A DNA stretch of 64,000 nucleotides from Lineus longissimus. Its lineage: Eukaryota > Nemertea > Pilidiophora > Heteronemertea > Lineidae. Below are positions 35,001 through 50,000 of this stretch, in pieces; within the stretch, counting starts at the first letter, position 1, and every line of letters starts with the position of its first letter. The stretch lies in contig NC_088320.1 in assembly GCF_910592395.1 (NCBI RefSeq), positions 4,712,001 through 4,776,000 on the forward strand, read 5' to 3'. Made by a program: the position numbers and the translations under genes. The notes under the pieces were generated by a model, which ran no database searches, was not told the DNA's origin, and saw nothing but the letters and a program-made list of their open reading frames with translations.

Positions 35001-38000
35001 GGAGAATTGGTTGGACGTGGTCGTTGTCGTGGTGGTGACTGAAATTACATGTTTTGTTCGAACATTGACAGACTGAGCGTAAACTCGACAAGCATTCATA
35101 CCCAGGTCGAAATATATCAATAATATAGTCAGTGAGAGTCCTCTTCTGTCTCAACGTGAAATTTTGATCTGCACTAACACACCGAATACAATATAATGAT
35201 TGTGATAAAAGAATTACTCGCGGCAAATCAGGTATAACTTATTTTACATCATGTAAGTGAACTCATCACCTGAATTTCCATTGCCACCTTTAACTGCAAT
35301 AAGATGAAAAATTGACAGGCGAACAGAACAAAAGATAGGCACGTGCAATGCAGTTGATAAATTCATCACACCACTTATAAAACCGTTGAATTATTCTTGG
35401 ACCAGCAAAGTGCACTTAAATGCATAGTACTTTATTAGAACTCATCAATTCAAAGAGGAACATCGATGTTTACAAGATTATTTCGAAAAGGTAATAAGAA
35501 TCCTGACACCCCTGATGGGTAGACATTGCTTTAGAATAAGCTAAAAATGAGCCCAGAATTGCACCGAAAAAAAACGGCAATAAGCATTAGCCTCAACGGA
35601 ACGTTCGTGCAAAATCAGCTGATCGAGGTCTGAATTTGAGTCCACCCATCAAAAGCTTAGCTATCTCATGCAAAGTACGCACGACATAGCAGGGTGGTCA
35701 AACGTGATTCATAAGGCTTGATTGTGGCTGCAGAATGTCCCAGGTACTGTTACAAATCAAGAAGCCAATCACGTTACAGTTCATACAAACATACCAGCAG
35801 GCTCCTTAATTTCCTCAGATTTCTCAGATTCCTCAGGTTTCTCTGGTTCCTCAGCACTCTCAACTGCGGTAAAAAATAAAAATAAACTGAAGGCAGGCTT
35901 AAATTTGCAAACTATAAAGCCGGTTTCACAATATGCTGCTTCATTTACCGCATAGAGATATTAGACATTGCATACGGCAGAATCAGCTCAAATTTTGTTG
36001 TGGTGCACCGTAAAGTGAGGCATGCGATATACAGCAAATTAACACGTTTTTCTTCAGTGGTATGGGCGAAGGCAACACAGGCAATACCGCTGGAACTTCA
36101 GTATGCCATTTGTAGGTACTATGTATTTCTGAAGAATCACTTTTTATCTTTCTTCTCGTCTTTCAATTATAAGATACATTATTGCCAGTTTGAGGTTATA
36201 GTGTGCACACGTTGTGTTTTTTTTGGGATCGTATGATTCGGGTGTTTGATTTTGAAGATGTTAAGTGCCAATTAAATGTAGTTTCAGACCCTCCATCATC
36301 CGGGATACATTTACGAAACACATCATACATCTATTATCCTTCTGGTGACAACAACCGAATACTGAATAAGGAAGTCGTCTTTTACATACCCTGATACTCA
36401 ATGTTGTAAGCCTTGGCGTTCACCTTTACTGGAGAGAGAAAACAAAATAATATTTAAGGGGCAGGCACTTTATCACCCTAAGTGACTTGATCCGGCACAC
36501 AGGACCATGAAAACCTCGTAATAATGCACTCACACGAATAATTTACTTCTGTGCGGACAGTTATTGCAGGCCATCTGTGTTTGCAATATTCATTTTTATA
36601 TTTTCTCTCTCCATTGAGTTGGGAGTAACTATCAAAAATTAAAAACTGACTTCGTTAAAACTACTTACACCATGCAAGAAACTTGTTGACATCATTGACT
36701 GAAAATATAGATAAGTAAATATTGAATAAGTTGTATTGCATTTATGTAGCAAAATCGGCGATTCCTATCAAAAAGTTATGATGATAAAAATAAATGGTTA
36801 GAATAGTTATTCTTTATTGTTAAAGTTATTTTGAAATTATGACTTACATTATGCTACGAGTGATTCTATTGGTACAATATAATCTTTTATTGATCCATAC
36901 AATTATTACTAGCAAAATCTTAGCCACCAATTTCCAGTAGAATTTTTTGGGTTAATTTGAGATTGCCAAACAGCACTGTTTGAATTCAGAGTGTATTTCA
37001 ATACCCTTAGTTAACAATGTGGTACTTAATGTTCGGAACAACGCTGTGTGTGCACGCTGCATGTTCTAGGGTGTTTACCTTCACAGAATTTCCCCACGGT
37101 CTTGGTACCGCTTGGACAGTGACCTCCAAACATACTAATATCAAATCGCTGGCCCACGGAGAATTGGTTGGACGTGGTCGTTGTCGTGGTGGTGACTGAA
37201 ATTACATGTTTTGTTCGGACATTGACAGACTGAGCGTAAACTCGACAAGATTTAATACCCAGGTCGAAATATATCAATAATATAGTCAGTGAGAGTCCTC
37301 TTCTGTCTCAACGTGAAATTTTGATCTGCACTAACACACCGAATACAATATAATGATTGTGATAAAAGAATTACTCGCGGCAAATCAAGTATAACTTATT
37401 TTACATCATGTAAGTGAACTCATCACCTGAATTTCCATTGCCACCTTTAACTGCAATAAAAGGAAAAATTGACAGGCGAACACAACAAAAGATAGGCACG
37501 TGCAATGCAGTTGATAAATTCATCACACCACTTATAAAACCGTTGAATTATTCTTGGACCAGCAAAGTGCACTTAAATGCATAGTACTTCATTAGAACTC
37601 ATCAATTCAAAGAGGAACATCGATGTTTACAAGATTATTTTGAAAAGGTAATAAAAATCCTGACACCCCTGATGGGTAGACATTGCTTTAGAATAAGCTA
37701 AAAATGAGCCCATAATAGTCCCGAAAAAAACGGCAGTAATCATTAGCCTCAACGGAACCGTTCGTGCAAAATCAGCTGATCGAGGTCTGAATTTGGGTCC
37801 ACCCACCAAAAGCTTAGCTATCTCATGCAAAGTACGCACGTCATAGCAGGGTGGTCAAACGTGATTCATAAGGCTTGATTGTGGCTGCAGAATGTCCCAG
37901 GTACAGTTACAAATCAAGAAGCCAATCACGTTACAGTTCATACAAACATACCAGCAGGCTCCTTAATTTCCTCAGATTTCTCAGATTCCTCAGATTTCTC

Positions 38001-41000
38001 TGGTTCCTCAGCACTCTCAACTGCGGTAAAAATGAAATTCAACTGAAGGCAGGCTTAAATTGGCAAACTATAAAGCCGGTTTCACAATATGCTGCTTCAT
38101 TTACCGCATAGAGATATTAGACATTGCATACGGCAGAATCAGCTCAAATTTTGTTGTGGTGTACCGTAAAGTGAGGCATGCGATATACAGCAAATTAACA
38201 CGTTTTTCTTCAGTGGTATGGGCGGAGGCAACAGAGGCAATACCGCTGGAACTTCAGTATGCCATTTGTAGGTACTATGTATTTCTGAAGAATCACTTTT
38301 TATCTTTCTTCTCGTCTTTCATTTATAAGATACATTATTGCCAGTTTGAGGTTATAGTGTGCACACGTTGTGTTTTTTTGGGGATCGTATGATTCGGGTG
38401 TTTGATTTTGAAGATGTTAAGTGCCAATTAAATGTAGTTTCAGACCCTCCATCATCCGGGATACATTTACGAAACACATCATACATCTATTATCCTTCTG
38501 GTGACAACAACCAAATACTGAATAAGGAAGTCGTCTTTTACATACCCTGATACTCAATGTCGTAAGCCTTGGCGTTCACCTTTACTGGAGAGATAGAAAA
38601 CAAAATAATATTTAAGGGGCAGGCATCTTATCACCCTAAGTGACTGGTTCCGGCACACAGGACCACGAAAACCTCGTAAAAATGCACTCACATGAATAAT
38701 TTACTTCTGTGCGGACAGTTACTGCAGACCATTTTTATCTGTGTTTGCAATACTCAATTTTATATTTTCTCTCTCCATTGAGTTGGGAGTAACTACCAAA
38801 AATTAAAAACTGACTTCGTTAAAACTACTTACACCATGCAAAAAACTTGTTGACATCATTGACTGAAAATATAGATAAGTAGATATTGAATAAGTTGTAT
38901 TGCATTTATGTAGCAAAATCGGCGATTACTATCAAAAAGTTATGATGATAAAAATAAATGGTTAGAATAGTTATTCTTTATTGTTAAAGTTATTTTGAAA
39001 TTATGACTTACATTATGCTACGAGTGATTCTATTGGTACAATATAATCTTTTATTGACCATACAATTATTACTAGCAAAATCTTAGCCACCAATTTCCAG
39101 TAGAATTTTTTTGTTAATTTGAGATTGCCAAACAGCACTGTTTGAATTCAGAGTGTATTTCAATACCCTTAGTTAACAATGTGGTACTTAATGTTCGGAA
39201 CAACGCTGTGTGTGCACGCTGCATGTTCTAGGGTGTTTACCTTCACAGAATTTCCCCACGGTCTTGGTACCGCTTGGACAGTGACCTCTAAACATACTAA
39301 TACCAAATCGCTGACCCACGGAGAATTGGTTGGACGTGGTCGTTGTCGTGGTGGTGACTGAAATTACATGTTTTGTTCGAACATTGACAGACTGAGCGTA
39401 AACTCGACAAGCATTCATACCCAGGTCGAAATATATCAATAATATAGTCAGTGAGAGTCCTCTTCTGTCTCAACGTGAAATTTTGATCTGCACTAACACA
39501 CCGAATACAATATAATGATTGTGATAAAAGAATTACTCGCGGCAAATCAGGTATAACTTATTTTATATCATGTACGTGAACTCATCACCTGAAGTTCCAT
39601 TGCCACCTTTAACTGAAATAAAATGAAAAATTGACAGGCGAACACAACAAAAGATAGGCACGTGCAATGCAGTTGATAAATTCATCACACCACTTATAAA
39701 ACCGTTGAATTATTCTTGGACCAGCAAAGTGCACTTAAATGCATAGTACTTCATTAGAACTCATCAATTCAAAGAGCAACATCGATGTTTACAAGATTAT
39801 TTTGAAAAGGTAATAAGAATCCTGACACCCCTGATGGGTAGACATTGCTTTAGAATAAGCTAAAAATGAGCCCATGATAGTCCCGAAAAAAAAAACGGCA
39901 GTAAGCATTAGCCTCAACGGAACAGTTCGTGCAAAATCAGCTGATCGAGGTCTGAATTTGGGTCCACCCACCAAAAGCTTTGCTATCTCATGAAAAGTAC
40001 GCACGACATAGCAGGGTGGTCAAACGTGATTCATAAGGCTTGATTGTGGCTGCAGAATGTCCCAGGTACAGTCACAAATCAAGAAGCCAATCACGTTACA
40101 GTTCATACAAACATACCAGCAGGCTCCTTAATTTCCTCAGATTTCTCAGATTCCTCAGATTTCTCTGGTTCCTCAGCACTCTCAACTGCGGTAAAAAATG
40201 AAAATCAACTGAAGGCAGGCTTAAATTGGCAAACTATAAAGCCGGTTTCACAATATGCTGCTTCATTTACCGCATAGAGATATTAGACATTGCATACGGC
40301 AGAATCAGCTCAAATTTTGTTGTGGTGCACCGTAAAGTGAGGCATGCGATATACAGCAAATTAACACGTTTTTCTTCAGTGGTATGGGCGAAGGCAACAC
40401 AGGCAATACCGCTGGAACTTCAGTATGCCATTTGTAGGTACTATGTATTTCTGAAGAATCACTTTTTATATTTCTTCTCGTCTTTCATTTATAAGATACA
40501 TTATTGCCAGTTTGAGGTTATAGTGTGCACACGTTGTGTTTTTTTGGGGATCGTATGATTCGGGTGTTTGATTTTGAAGATGTTAAGTGCCAATTAAATG
40601 TCGTTTCAGACCCTCCATCATCCGGGATACATTTACGAAACACATCATACATCTATTATCCTTCTGGTGACAACAACCGAATACTGAATAAGGAAGTCGT
40701 CTTTTACATACCCTGATACTCAATGTCGTAAGCCTTGGCGTTCACCTTTACTGGAGAGATAGAAAACAAAATAATATTTAAGGGGCAGGCATTTTATCAC
40801 CCTAAGTGACTTGATCCGGCACACAGGACCATGAAAACCTCGTAAAAATGCACTCACATGAATAATTTACTTCTGTGCGGACAGTTACTGCAGACCATTT
40901 TTATCTGTGTTTGCAATACTCAATTTTATATTTTCTCTCTCCATTGAGTTGGGAGTAACTATCAAAAATTAAAAACTGACTTCGTTAAAACTACTTACAC

Positions 41001-44000
41001 CATGCAAGAAACTTGTTGACATCATTGACTGAAAATATAGATCAGTAAATATTGAATAAGTTGTATAGCATTTATGTGGCAAAATCGGCGATTCCTATCA
41101 AAAAGTTATGATGATAAAAATAAATGGTTAGAATAGTTATTCTTTATTGTTAAAGTTATTTTGAAATTATGACTTACGTAATGCTACGAGTGATTCTATT
41201 GGTACAATATAATCTTTTATTGACCCATACAATTATTACTAGCAAAATCTTAGCCACCAATTTCCAGTAGAATTTTTTTGGTTAATTTGAGATTGCCAAA
41301 CAGCACTGTTTGAATTCAGAGTGTATTTCAATACCCTTAGTTAACAATGTGGTACTTAATGTTCGGAACAACGCTGTGTGTGCACGCTGCATGTTCTAGG
41401 GTGTTTACCTTCACAGAATTTCCCCACGGTCTTGGTACCGCTTGGACAGTGACCTCTAAACATACTAATACCAAATCGCTGACCCACGGAGAATTGGTTG
41501 GACGTGGTCGTTGTCGTGGTGGTGACTGAAATTACATGTTTTGTTCGAACATTGACAGACTGAGCGTAAACTCGACAAGCATTCATACCCAGGTCGAAAT
41601 ATATCAATAATATAGTCAGTGAGAGTCCTCTTCTGTCTCAACGTGAAATTTTGATCTGCACTAACACACCGAATACAATATAATGATTGTGATAAAAGAA
41701 TTACTCGCGGCAAATCAGGTATAACTTATTTTACATCATGTACGTGAACTCATCACCTGAATTTCCATTGCCACCTTTAACTGCAATAAAATGAAAAATT
41801 GACAGGCGAACACAACAAAAGATAGGCAAGTGCAATGCAGTTGATAAATTCATCACACTACTTATAAAACCGTTGAATTATTCTTGGACCAGCAAAGTGC
41901 ACTTAAATGCATAGTACTTTATTAGAACTCATCAATTCAAAGAGGAACATCGATGATTACAAGATTATTTTGAAAAGGTAATAAGAATCCTGACACCCAT
42001 GATGGGTAGACATTGCTTTAGAATAAGCTAAAAATTAGCCCATGATAGTCCCGAAAAAAACGGCAATAAGCATTAGCCTCAACGGAACGTTCGTGCAAAA
42101 TCAGCTGATCGAGGTCTGAATTTGGGTCCACCCACCAAAAGCTTAGCTATCTCATGCAAAGTACGCACGTCATAGCAGGGTGGTCAAACGTGATTTATAA
42201 GGCTTGATTGTGGCTGCGGAATATCCCAGGTACAGTTACAAATCAAGAAGCCAATCACGTTACAGTTCATACAAACATACCAGCAGGCTCCTTAATTTCC
42301 TCAGATTTCTCAGATTCCTCAGATTTCTCTGGTTCCTCAGCACTCTCAACTGCGGTAAAAAATGAAAATCAACTGAAGGCAGGCTTAAATTGGCAAACTA
42401 TAAAGCCGGTTTCACAATATGCTGCTTCGTTTACCGCATAGAGATATTAGACATTGCATACGGCAGAATCAGCTCAAATTTTGTTGTGGTGCACCGTAAA
42501 GTGAGGCATGCGATATACAGCAAATTAACACGTTTTTCTTCAGTGGTATGGGTGAAGGCAACAGAGGCAATACCGCTGGAACTTCAGTATGCCATTTGTA
42601 GGTACTATGTATTTCTGAAGAATCACTTTTTATCTTTCTTCTCGTCTTTCATTTATAAGATACATTATGGCCAGTTTGAGGTTATAGTGTGCACACGTTG
42701 TTTTTTCTTTGGGATCGTATGATTCGAGTATTTGCTTTTGAAGATGTTAAGTGCCAATTAAATGTCGTTTCAGACCCTCCATCATCCGGGATACAGTTAC
42801 GAAACACATCATACATCTGTTATCCTTCTGGTGACGACAACCGAATACTGAATAAGGAAGTCGTCTTTTACATACCCTGATACTCAATGTTGTAAGCCTT
42901 GGCGTTCACCTTTACTGGAGAGAGAAAACAAAATAATATTTAAGGGGCAGGCATTTTATCACCCTAAGTGACTTGATCCGGCACACAGGACCATGAAATA
43001 CTCGTAAAAATGCACTCACACGAATAATTTACTTCTGTGCGGACAATTATTGCAGACCACCTGTGTTTGCAATATTCATTTTTATATTTTCTCTCTCCAT
43101 TGAGTTGGGAGTAATTATCAAAAATTAAAAACTGACTTCGTTAAAACTGCTTACACCATGCAAGAAACTTGTTGACATCATTTTCTGAAAATATGGATAA
43201 GTAGATATTGAATAAGTTGTATTGCATTTATGTAGCAAAATCGGCGATTCCTAACAAAAAGTTATGATGATAAAAATAAATGATTAGAATAGTTATTCTT
43301 TATTGTTAAAGTTATTTTGAAATTATGACTTACATTATGCTACGAGTGATTCTATTGGTACAATATAATCTTTTATTGACCATACAATTATTACTAGCAA
43401 AATCTTAGCCACCAATTTCCAGTAGATTTTTTTTGGTTAATTTGAGATTGCCAAACAGCACTGTTTGAATTCAGAGTGTATTTCAATACCCTCAGTTAAC
43501 AATGTGGTACTTAATGTTCGGAACAACGCTGTGTGCACACGCTGCATGTTCTAGGGTGTTTACCTTCACAGAATTTCCCCACGGTCTTGGTACCGCTTGG
43601 ACAGTGACCTCTAAACATACTAATACCAAATCGCTGACCCACGGAGAATTGGTTGGACGTGGTCGTTGTCGTGGTGGTGACTGAAATTACATGTTTTGTT
43701 CGAATATTGACCGACTGAGCGTAAACTCGACAAGCATTCATACCCAGGTCGAAAATATCGATAATATAGTCAGAGAGAGTCCTCTTCTGTCTCAACGTGA
43801 AATTTTGATCTGCACTAACACACCGAATACAATATAATGATTGTGATCAAAGAATTACTCTCGGCAAATCAGGTATAACTTATTTTACATCATGTACGTG
43901 AACTCATCACCTGAATTTCCATTGCCACCTTTAACTGCAATAAAATGAAAAATTGACAGGCGAACACAACAAAAGATAGGCACGTGCAATGCAGTTGATA

Positions 44001-47000
44001 AATTCATCACACCACTTATAAAACCGTTGAATTATTCTTGGACCAGCAAAGTGCACTTAAATGCATAGTACTTCATTAGAACTCATCAATTCAAAGAGGA
44101 ACATCGATGTTTACAAGATTATTGGGAAAAGGTAATAAGATTCCTGACACCCCAGATGGGTAGACATTGCTTTAGAATAAGCTAAAAATGAGCCCATAAT
44201 AGTCCCGAAAAAAACGGCAATAAGCATTATCTTCAACGGAACGTTCGTGCAAAATCAGCTGATCGAGGTCTGAATTTGGGTCTACCCACCAAAAGCTTAG
44301 CTATCTAATGCAAAGTACGCACGTCATAGCAGGGTGGTCAAACGTGATTCATAAGGCTTGATTGTGGCTGCGGAATGTCCCAGGTACAGTTACAAATCAA
44401 GAAGCCAATCACGTTACAGTTCATACAAACATACCAGCAGGCTCCTTAATTTCCTCAGATTTCTCAGATTCCTCAGATTTCTCTGGTTCCTCAGCACTCT
44501 CAACTGCGGTAGAAAATGAAAATCAACTGAAGGCAGGCTTAAATTGGCAAACTATAAAGTCGGTTTCACAATATGCTGCTTCATTTACCGCATAGAGATA
44601 TTAGACATTGCATACGGAAGAATCAGCTCAAATTTTGTTGTGGTGCACCATAAAGTGAGGCATGCGATATACAGCAAATTAACACGTTTTTCTTCAGTGG
44701 TATGGGCGAAGGCAACGGAGGCAATACCGCTGGAAGTTCAGTATGCCATTTGTAGGTACATGTACTATGTATTTCTGAAGAATCGCTTTTTATCTTTCTT
44801 CTCGTCTTTCATTTATAAGATACATTATGGCCAGTTTGAGGTTATAGTGTGCACACGTTGTTTTTTCTTTGGGATCGTATGATTCGAGTATTTGCTTTTG
44901 AAGATGTTAAGTGCCAATTAAATGTCGTTTCAGACCCTCCATCATCCGGGATACAGTTACGAAACACATCATACATCTATTATCCTTCTGGTGACGACAA
45001 CCGAATACTGAATAAGGAAGTCGTCTTTTACATACCCTGATACTCAATGTCGTAAGCCTTGGCGTTCACCTTTACTGGAGACAGAAAACAAAATAATATT
45101 TAAGGGGCAGGCATTTTATCACCCTAAGTGACTTGATCCGGCACACAGGACCATGAAAACCTCGTAAAAATGCACTCACACGAATAATTTATTTCTGTGC
45201 GGACAGTTATTGCAGACCATTCTTATCTGTGTTTGCAATATTCATTTTTATATTTCCTCTCTCCATTGAGTTGGGAGTAATTATCAAAAATTAAAAACTG
45301 ACTTCGTTAAAACTACTTACACCATGCAAGAAACTTGTCGACATCATTGACTGAAAATATAGATAAGTAGATATTGAATAAGTTGTATTGCATTTATGTA
45401 GCAAAATCGGCGATTCCTATCAAAAAGTTATGATGATAAAAATAAATGGTTAGAATATTAATTATTTCTTTATTGTTAAAGTTATTTTGAAATTATGACT
45501 TACATTATGCTACGAGTGATTCTATTGGTACAATATAATGTTTTATTGACCCATACAATTATTACTAGCAAAATCTTAGCCACCAATTTCCAGTAGAATT
45601 GTTTTGGTTAATTTGAGATTGCCAAACAGCACTGTTTGAATTCAGAGTGTATTTCAATACCCTTAGTTAACAATGTGGTACTTAATGTTCGGAACAACGC
45701 TGTGTGTGAACGCTGCATGTTCTAGGGTGCTTACCTTCACAGAATTTTCCCACGGTCTTGGTACCGCTTGGACAGTGACCTCTAAACATACTAATACCAA
45801 ATCGCTGGCCCACGGAGAATTGGTTGGACGTGGTCGTTGTCGTAGTGGTGACTGAAATTACATGTTTTGTTCGAACATTGACAGACTGAGCGTAAACTCG
45901 ACAAGCATTCATATCCAGGTCGAAAATATCGATAATATAGTCAGTGAGAGTCCTCTTCTGTCTCAACGTGAAATTATGATTTGCACTAACACACCGAATA
46001 CAATATAATGATTGTGATAAAAGAATTACTCGCGGCAAATCAGGTATAACTTATTTTACATCATGTACGTGAACTCATCACCTGAATTTCCATTGCCACC
46101 TTTAACTGCAATAAAAGGAAAAATTGACAGGCGAACACAACAAAAGATAGGCACGTGCAATGCAGTTGATAAATTCATCACACCACTTATAAAACCGTTG
46201 AATTATTCTTGGACCAGCAAAGTGCACTTAAATGCATAGTACTTTATTAGAACTCATGGATTCAGAGAGGAACATCGATGTTTACAAGATTATTTTGAAA
46301 AGGTAATAAGAATCCTGACACCCCAGATGGGTAGACATTGCTTTAGAATAAGCTAAAAATGAGCCCATAATAGTCCCGAAAAAAACGGCAATAAGCATTA
46401 TCCTCAACGGAACGTTCGTGCAAAATCAGCTGATCGAGGTCTGAATTTGGGTCTACCCACCAAAAGCTTAGCTATCTAATGCAAAGTACGCACGTCATAG
46501 CAGGGTGGTCAAACGTGATTCATAAGGCTTGATTGTGGCTGCGGAATGTCCCAGGTACAGTTACAAATCAAGAAGCCAATCACGTTACAGTTCATACAAA
46601 CATACCAGCAGGCTCCTTAATTTCCTCAGATTTCTCAGATTCCTCAGATTTCTCTGGTTCCTCAGCACTCTCAACTGCGGTAAAAAATGAAAATCAACTG
46701 AAGGCAGGCTTAAATTGGCAAACTATAAAGCCGGTTTCACAATATTATGCTGCTTCATTTACCGCATAGAGATATTAGACATTGCATACGGCAGAATCAG
46801 CTCAAATTTCGTTGTGGTGCACCATAAAGTGAGGCATGCGATATACAGCAAATTAACACGTTTTTCTTCAGTGGTATGGGCGAAGGCCGGCAACAGAGGC
46901 AATACCGCTGGAAGTTCAGTATGCCATTTGTAGGTACATGTACTATGTACTTCTGAAGAATCGCTTTTTATCTTTCTTCTCGTCTTTCATTTATAAGATA

Positions 47001-50000
47001 CATTATGGCCAGTTTGAGGTTATAGTGTGCACACGTTGTTTTTTCTTTGGGATCGTATGATTCGAGTATTTGCTTTTGAAGATGTTAAGTGCCAATTAAA
47101 TGTCGTTTCAGACCCTCCATCATCCGGGATACAGTTACGAAACACATCATACATCTATTATCCTTCTGGTGACAACAACCGAATACTGAATAAGAAAGTC
47201 GTCTTTTACATACCCTGATAGTCAATATCGTAAGCCTTGGCGTTCACCTTTACTGGAGAGAGAAAACAAAATAATATTTAAGGGGCAGGCATTTTATCAC
47301 CCTAAGTGACTTGATCCAGCACACAGGACCATGAAAACCTCGTAAAAATACACTCACATGAATAATTTACTTCTGTGCGGACAGTTATTGCAGACCATTC
47401 GTATCCGCGTTTGCAATATTCATTTTTATATTTTCTCTCTCCATTGAGTTGGGAGTAATTATCAAAAATTAAAAACTGATTTCGTTAAAACTACTTACAC
47501 CATGCAAGAAACTTGTTGACATCATTGACTGAAAATATAGATAAGTAAATATTGAATAAGTTGTATTGCATTTATGTAGCAAAATCGGCGATTCCTATCA
47601 AAAAGTTATGATGATAAAAATAAAGATGGTTAGAATAGTTATTATTTATTGTTAAAGTTATTTTGAAATTATGACTTACATTATGCTACGAGTGATTCTA
47701 TTGGTACAATATAATCTTTTATTGACCCATACAATTATTACTAGCAAAATCTTAACCACCAATTTCCAGTAGAATTTTTTTGGTTAATTTGAGATTGCCA
47801 AACAGCACTGTTTGAATTCAGAGTGTATTTCAATACCCTTAGTTAACAATGTGGTACTTAATGTTCGGAACAACGCTGTGTGTGCACGCTGCATGTTCTA
47901 GGGTGTTTACCTTCACAGAATTTCCCCACGGTCTTGGTACCGCTTGGACAGTGACCTCTAAACATACCAATACCAAATCGCTGGCCCACGGAGAATTGGT
48001 TGGACGTGGTCGTTGTCGTGGTGGTGACTGAAAATACATGTTTTGTTCGAACATTGACAGACTGAGCGTAAACTCGACAAGCATTCATACCCAGGTCGAA
48101 AATATCGATAATATTCTCATGAGGGATTAGCTAAGGTCTTTTTGTTAATTCTTATGAGATTTTTATGAGACAAATCTTTACATTCATGGTTTAGATTTTA
48201 ACTGAGACTCTTCAAATTTTCTTACAAAAATTTTATAGAATTCTTACAAGGAGAGAATACAAGAATCTTACATAGATATTGCAAGAATCTTATGAAACAA
48301 AAAAGGTCTGAACTAAATCGTTTTGGGATTGTCGACTTGGTTAAATCAATAGACCAATACACTAGAACGTTTTTAGTAGCATGCTGTGATGTTACAATTT
48401 TGCCCGGAATTGAACACACTTTATAAATCTTCACGATTTTTTCTTGGCCTTTAGAACAAAGTTGTAAGAAGTGGCAACACCATTTTATACAATAAGTTTT
48501 TACACCGTAAAAACCTAACGCTTATCACGCAGTCTTTCGTCACATGCCTCTGCTATTTTCTTTGCTTCTCGTAAAGACAATTCATTGCTGAATATGTTAC
48601 AATTTGGTCGTGGATTTCTTACCAATTGGAAGCCTTTCAACTGAAAATGACGACACGAAAAGTTTGTTTACAGATTATCATCTGAAGAGCAACTTCGATT
48701 GTTACCATGATTACTATACACAATTATTGTTCTCACCTTTGGGGAATTATACATGGTGACTTCTTTTACGAACATTTTAAGTAGGTCATAGTTTATCGTT
48801 GATTGTTTGGTAATGCGATATGATAATGTTGAGCTAGGAAGTTGTCAGTTCTCCGGTGGTACGGGTTATTGGATGCAGTTCCAGCCAGAGTGGGCGTACT
48901 TTTGAAAGAGTGACACTCATCTCACTTGAATATATAGGTAGCTTCATTGTACTTACAGTCTATATGGTAGGATTTCGCGTGTTCTTTCACTGTTTAGTAG
49001 AAATCAACATATGGTTAGAAAGAAGTTACTCTGATATAATCCTGGTGAGCTGGTGTCTCTACCAGGATGTTTCTTATACAAATAGTTCTGGCATACGAAG
49101 TCATGCGAATTTGTTCAAAAATACCTGTGAAGGATAGAAAGAATACACCGCGCCGTGAATGTCATTGGAATTGACGAAATAACTTTTATATATATATATT
49201 AGATTATCGATGTCCAAAACGAGAAGAACCTATGTCAAATACCAAATACAGTGAACTGAAACGATGAAAATGAAATATTCCACTGTACTTACACCAAGTG
49301 ATGAAAAACTGATAGTGAGTAACTGCAATTGAAAGCATTTACGACGTTAATTACATGCAGGCGGTACTGCTCTCAGAACTTTCTAGTAGCATAATGCACT
49401 TACGGCTAGCGGGAGGCTTCTCTCGTGGATCGAAGGACAGTTTAATAGACCCCCTTGGTTATCAAATGTCAGTTTCACTTTATCTGGTCACTTTTTGGCA
49501 CCAACAACAATTAATTTGAACGTGTATACCTATAATCGTCTCATGACTCGACGAATGCTAACAATGGACAATTCACGAAAATAAGTACAAAAAAACCATT
49601 ACTTCATATATTATTCTGCCAGTGAAATAATTCAATTTCAAAAATCAATACTATGTTTAATACTCACTTTCACAGGCGTCTCCAACTGTCTTTGTTCCTT
49701 TAGGACACGATGTCAGTCCCTTGAAGACAGATGTCAAGTCAAATTTACCCCCTGCAATAATAAAACTAGCATGATAAACAGTGAGTTCAAAACAAAAAGA
49801 ATAGAAACAGAAAACACCAATTTTAAGAAAGCTAAGATATGAGAAAGCTAGTAATTGATGTTATGGCTATATAGGTGAAATAATAAGAAAGTTAGCGTTT
49901 GATAAAAGCGACTTCGCACAGTTGCACTAATTTTTCATAATCACTGACGGCATCGTTTTCGTAAACTTGAGCTGACATATCGATTACTTACAACTATGTA

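Noticed and set aside
37627-40004. Minus-strand open frame of about 70 aa with a hydrophobic stretch (37627-37839 and 39789-40004)
   Set aside because: It is open in only two units. Single-base indels (for example AACGGAACGTTCG against AACGGAACCGTTCG) break it in the others, so it is not conserved coding sequence.
33748-47218. Open frames of 60-112 aa on the plus strand repeated in each 93-aa unit
   Set aside because: They lie across introns and antisense to the repeated exons, shift frame between units, and resemble no protein. They recur only because the whole DNA unit is duplicated.
48734-48770. Counterpart of linker exon D before a GTGAGAAC donor
   Set aside because: Available acceptors either create a stop at the junction or end in the wrong phase.
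49416-49465. Additional exon ending at a GTAAGTGC donor in the spacer of the giant gene
   Set aside because: The donor looks good, but no acceptor gives a phase-1 exon that stays open.
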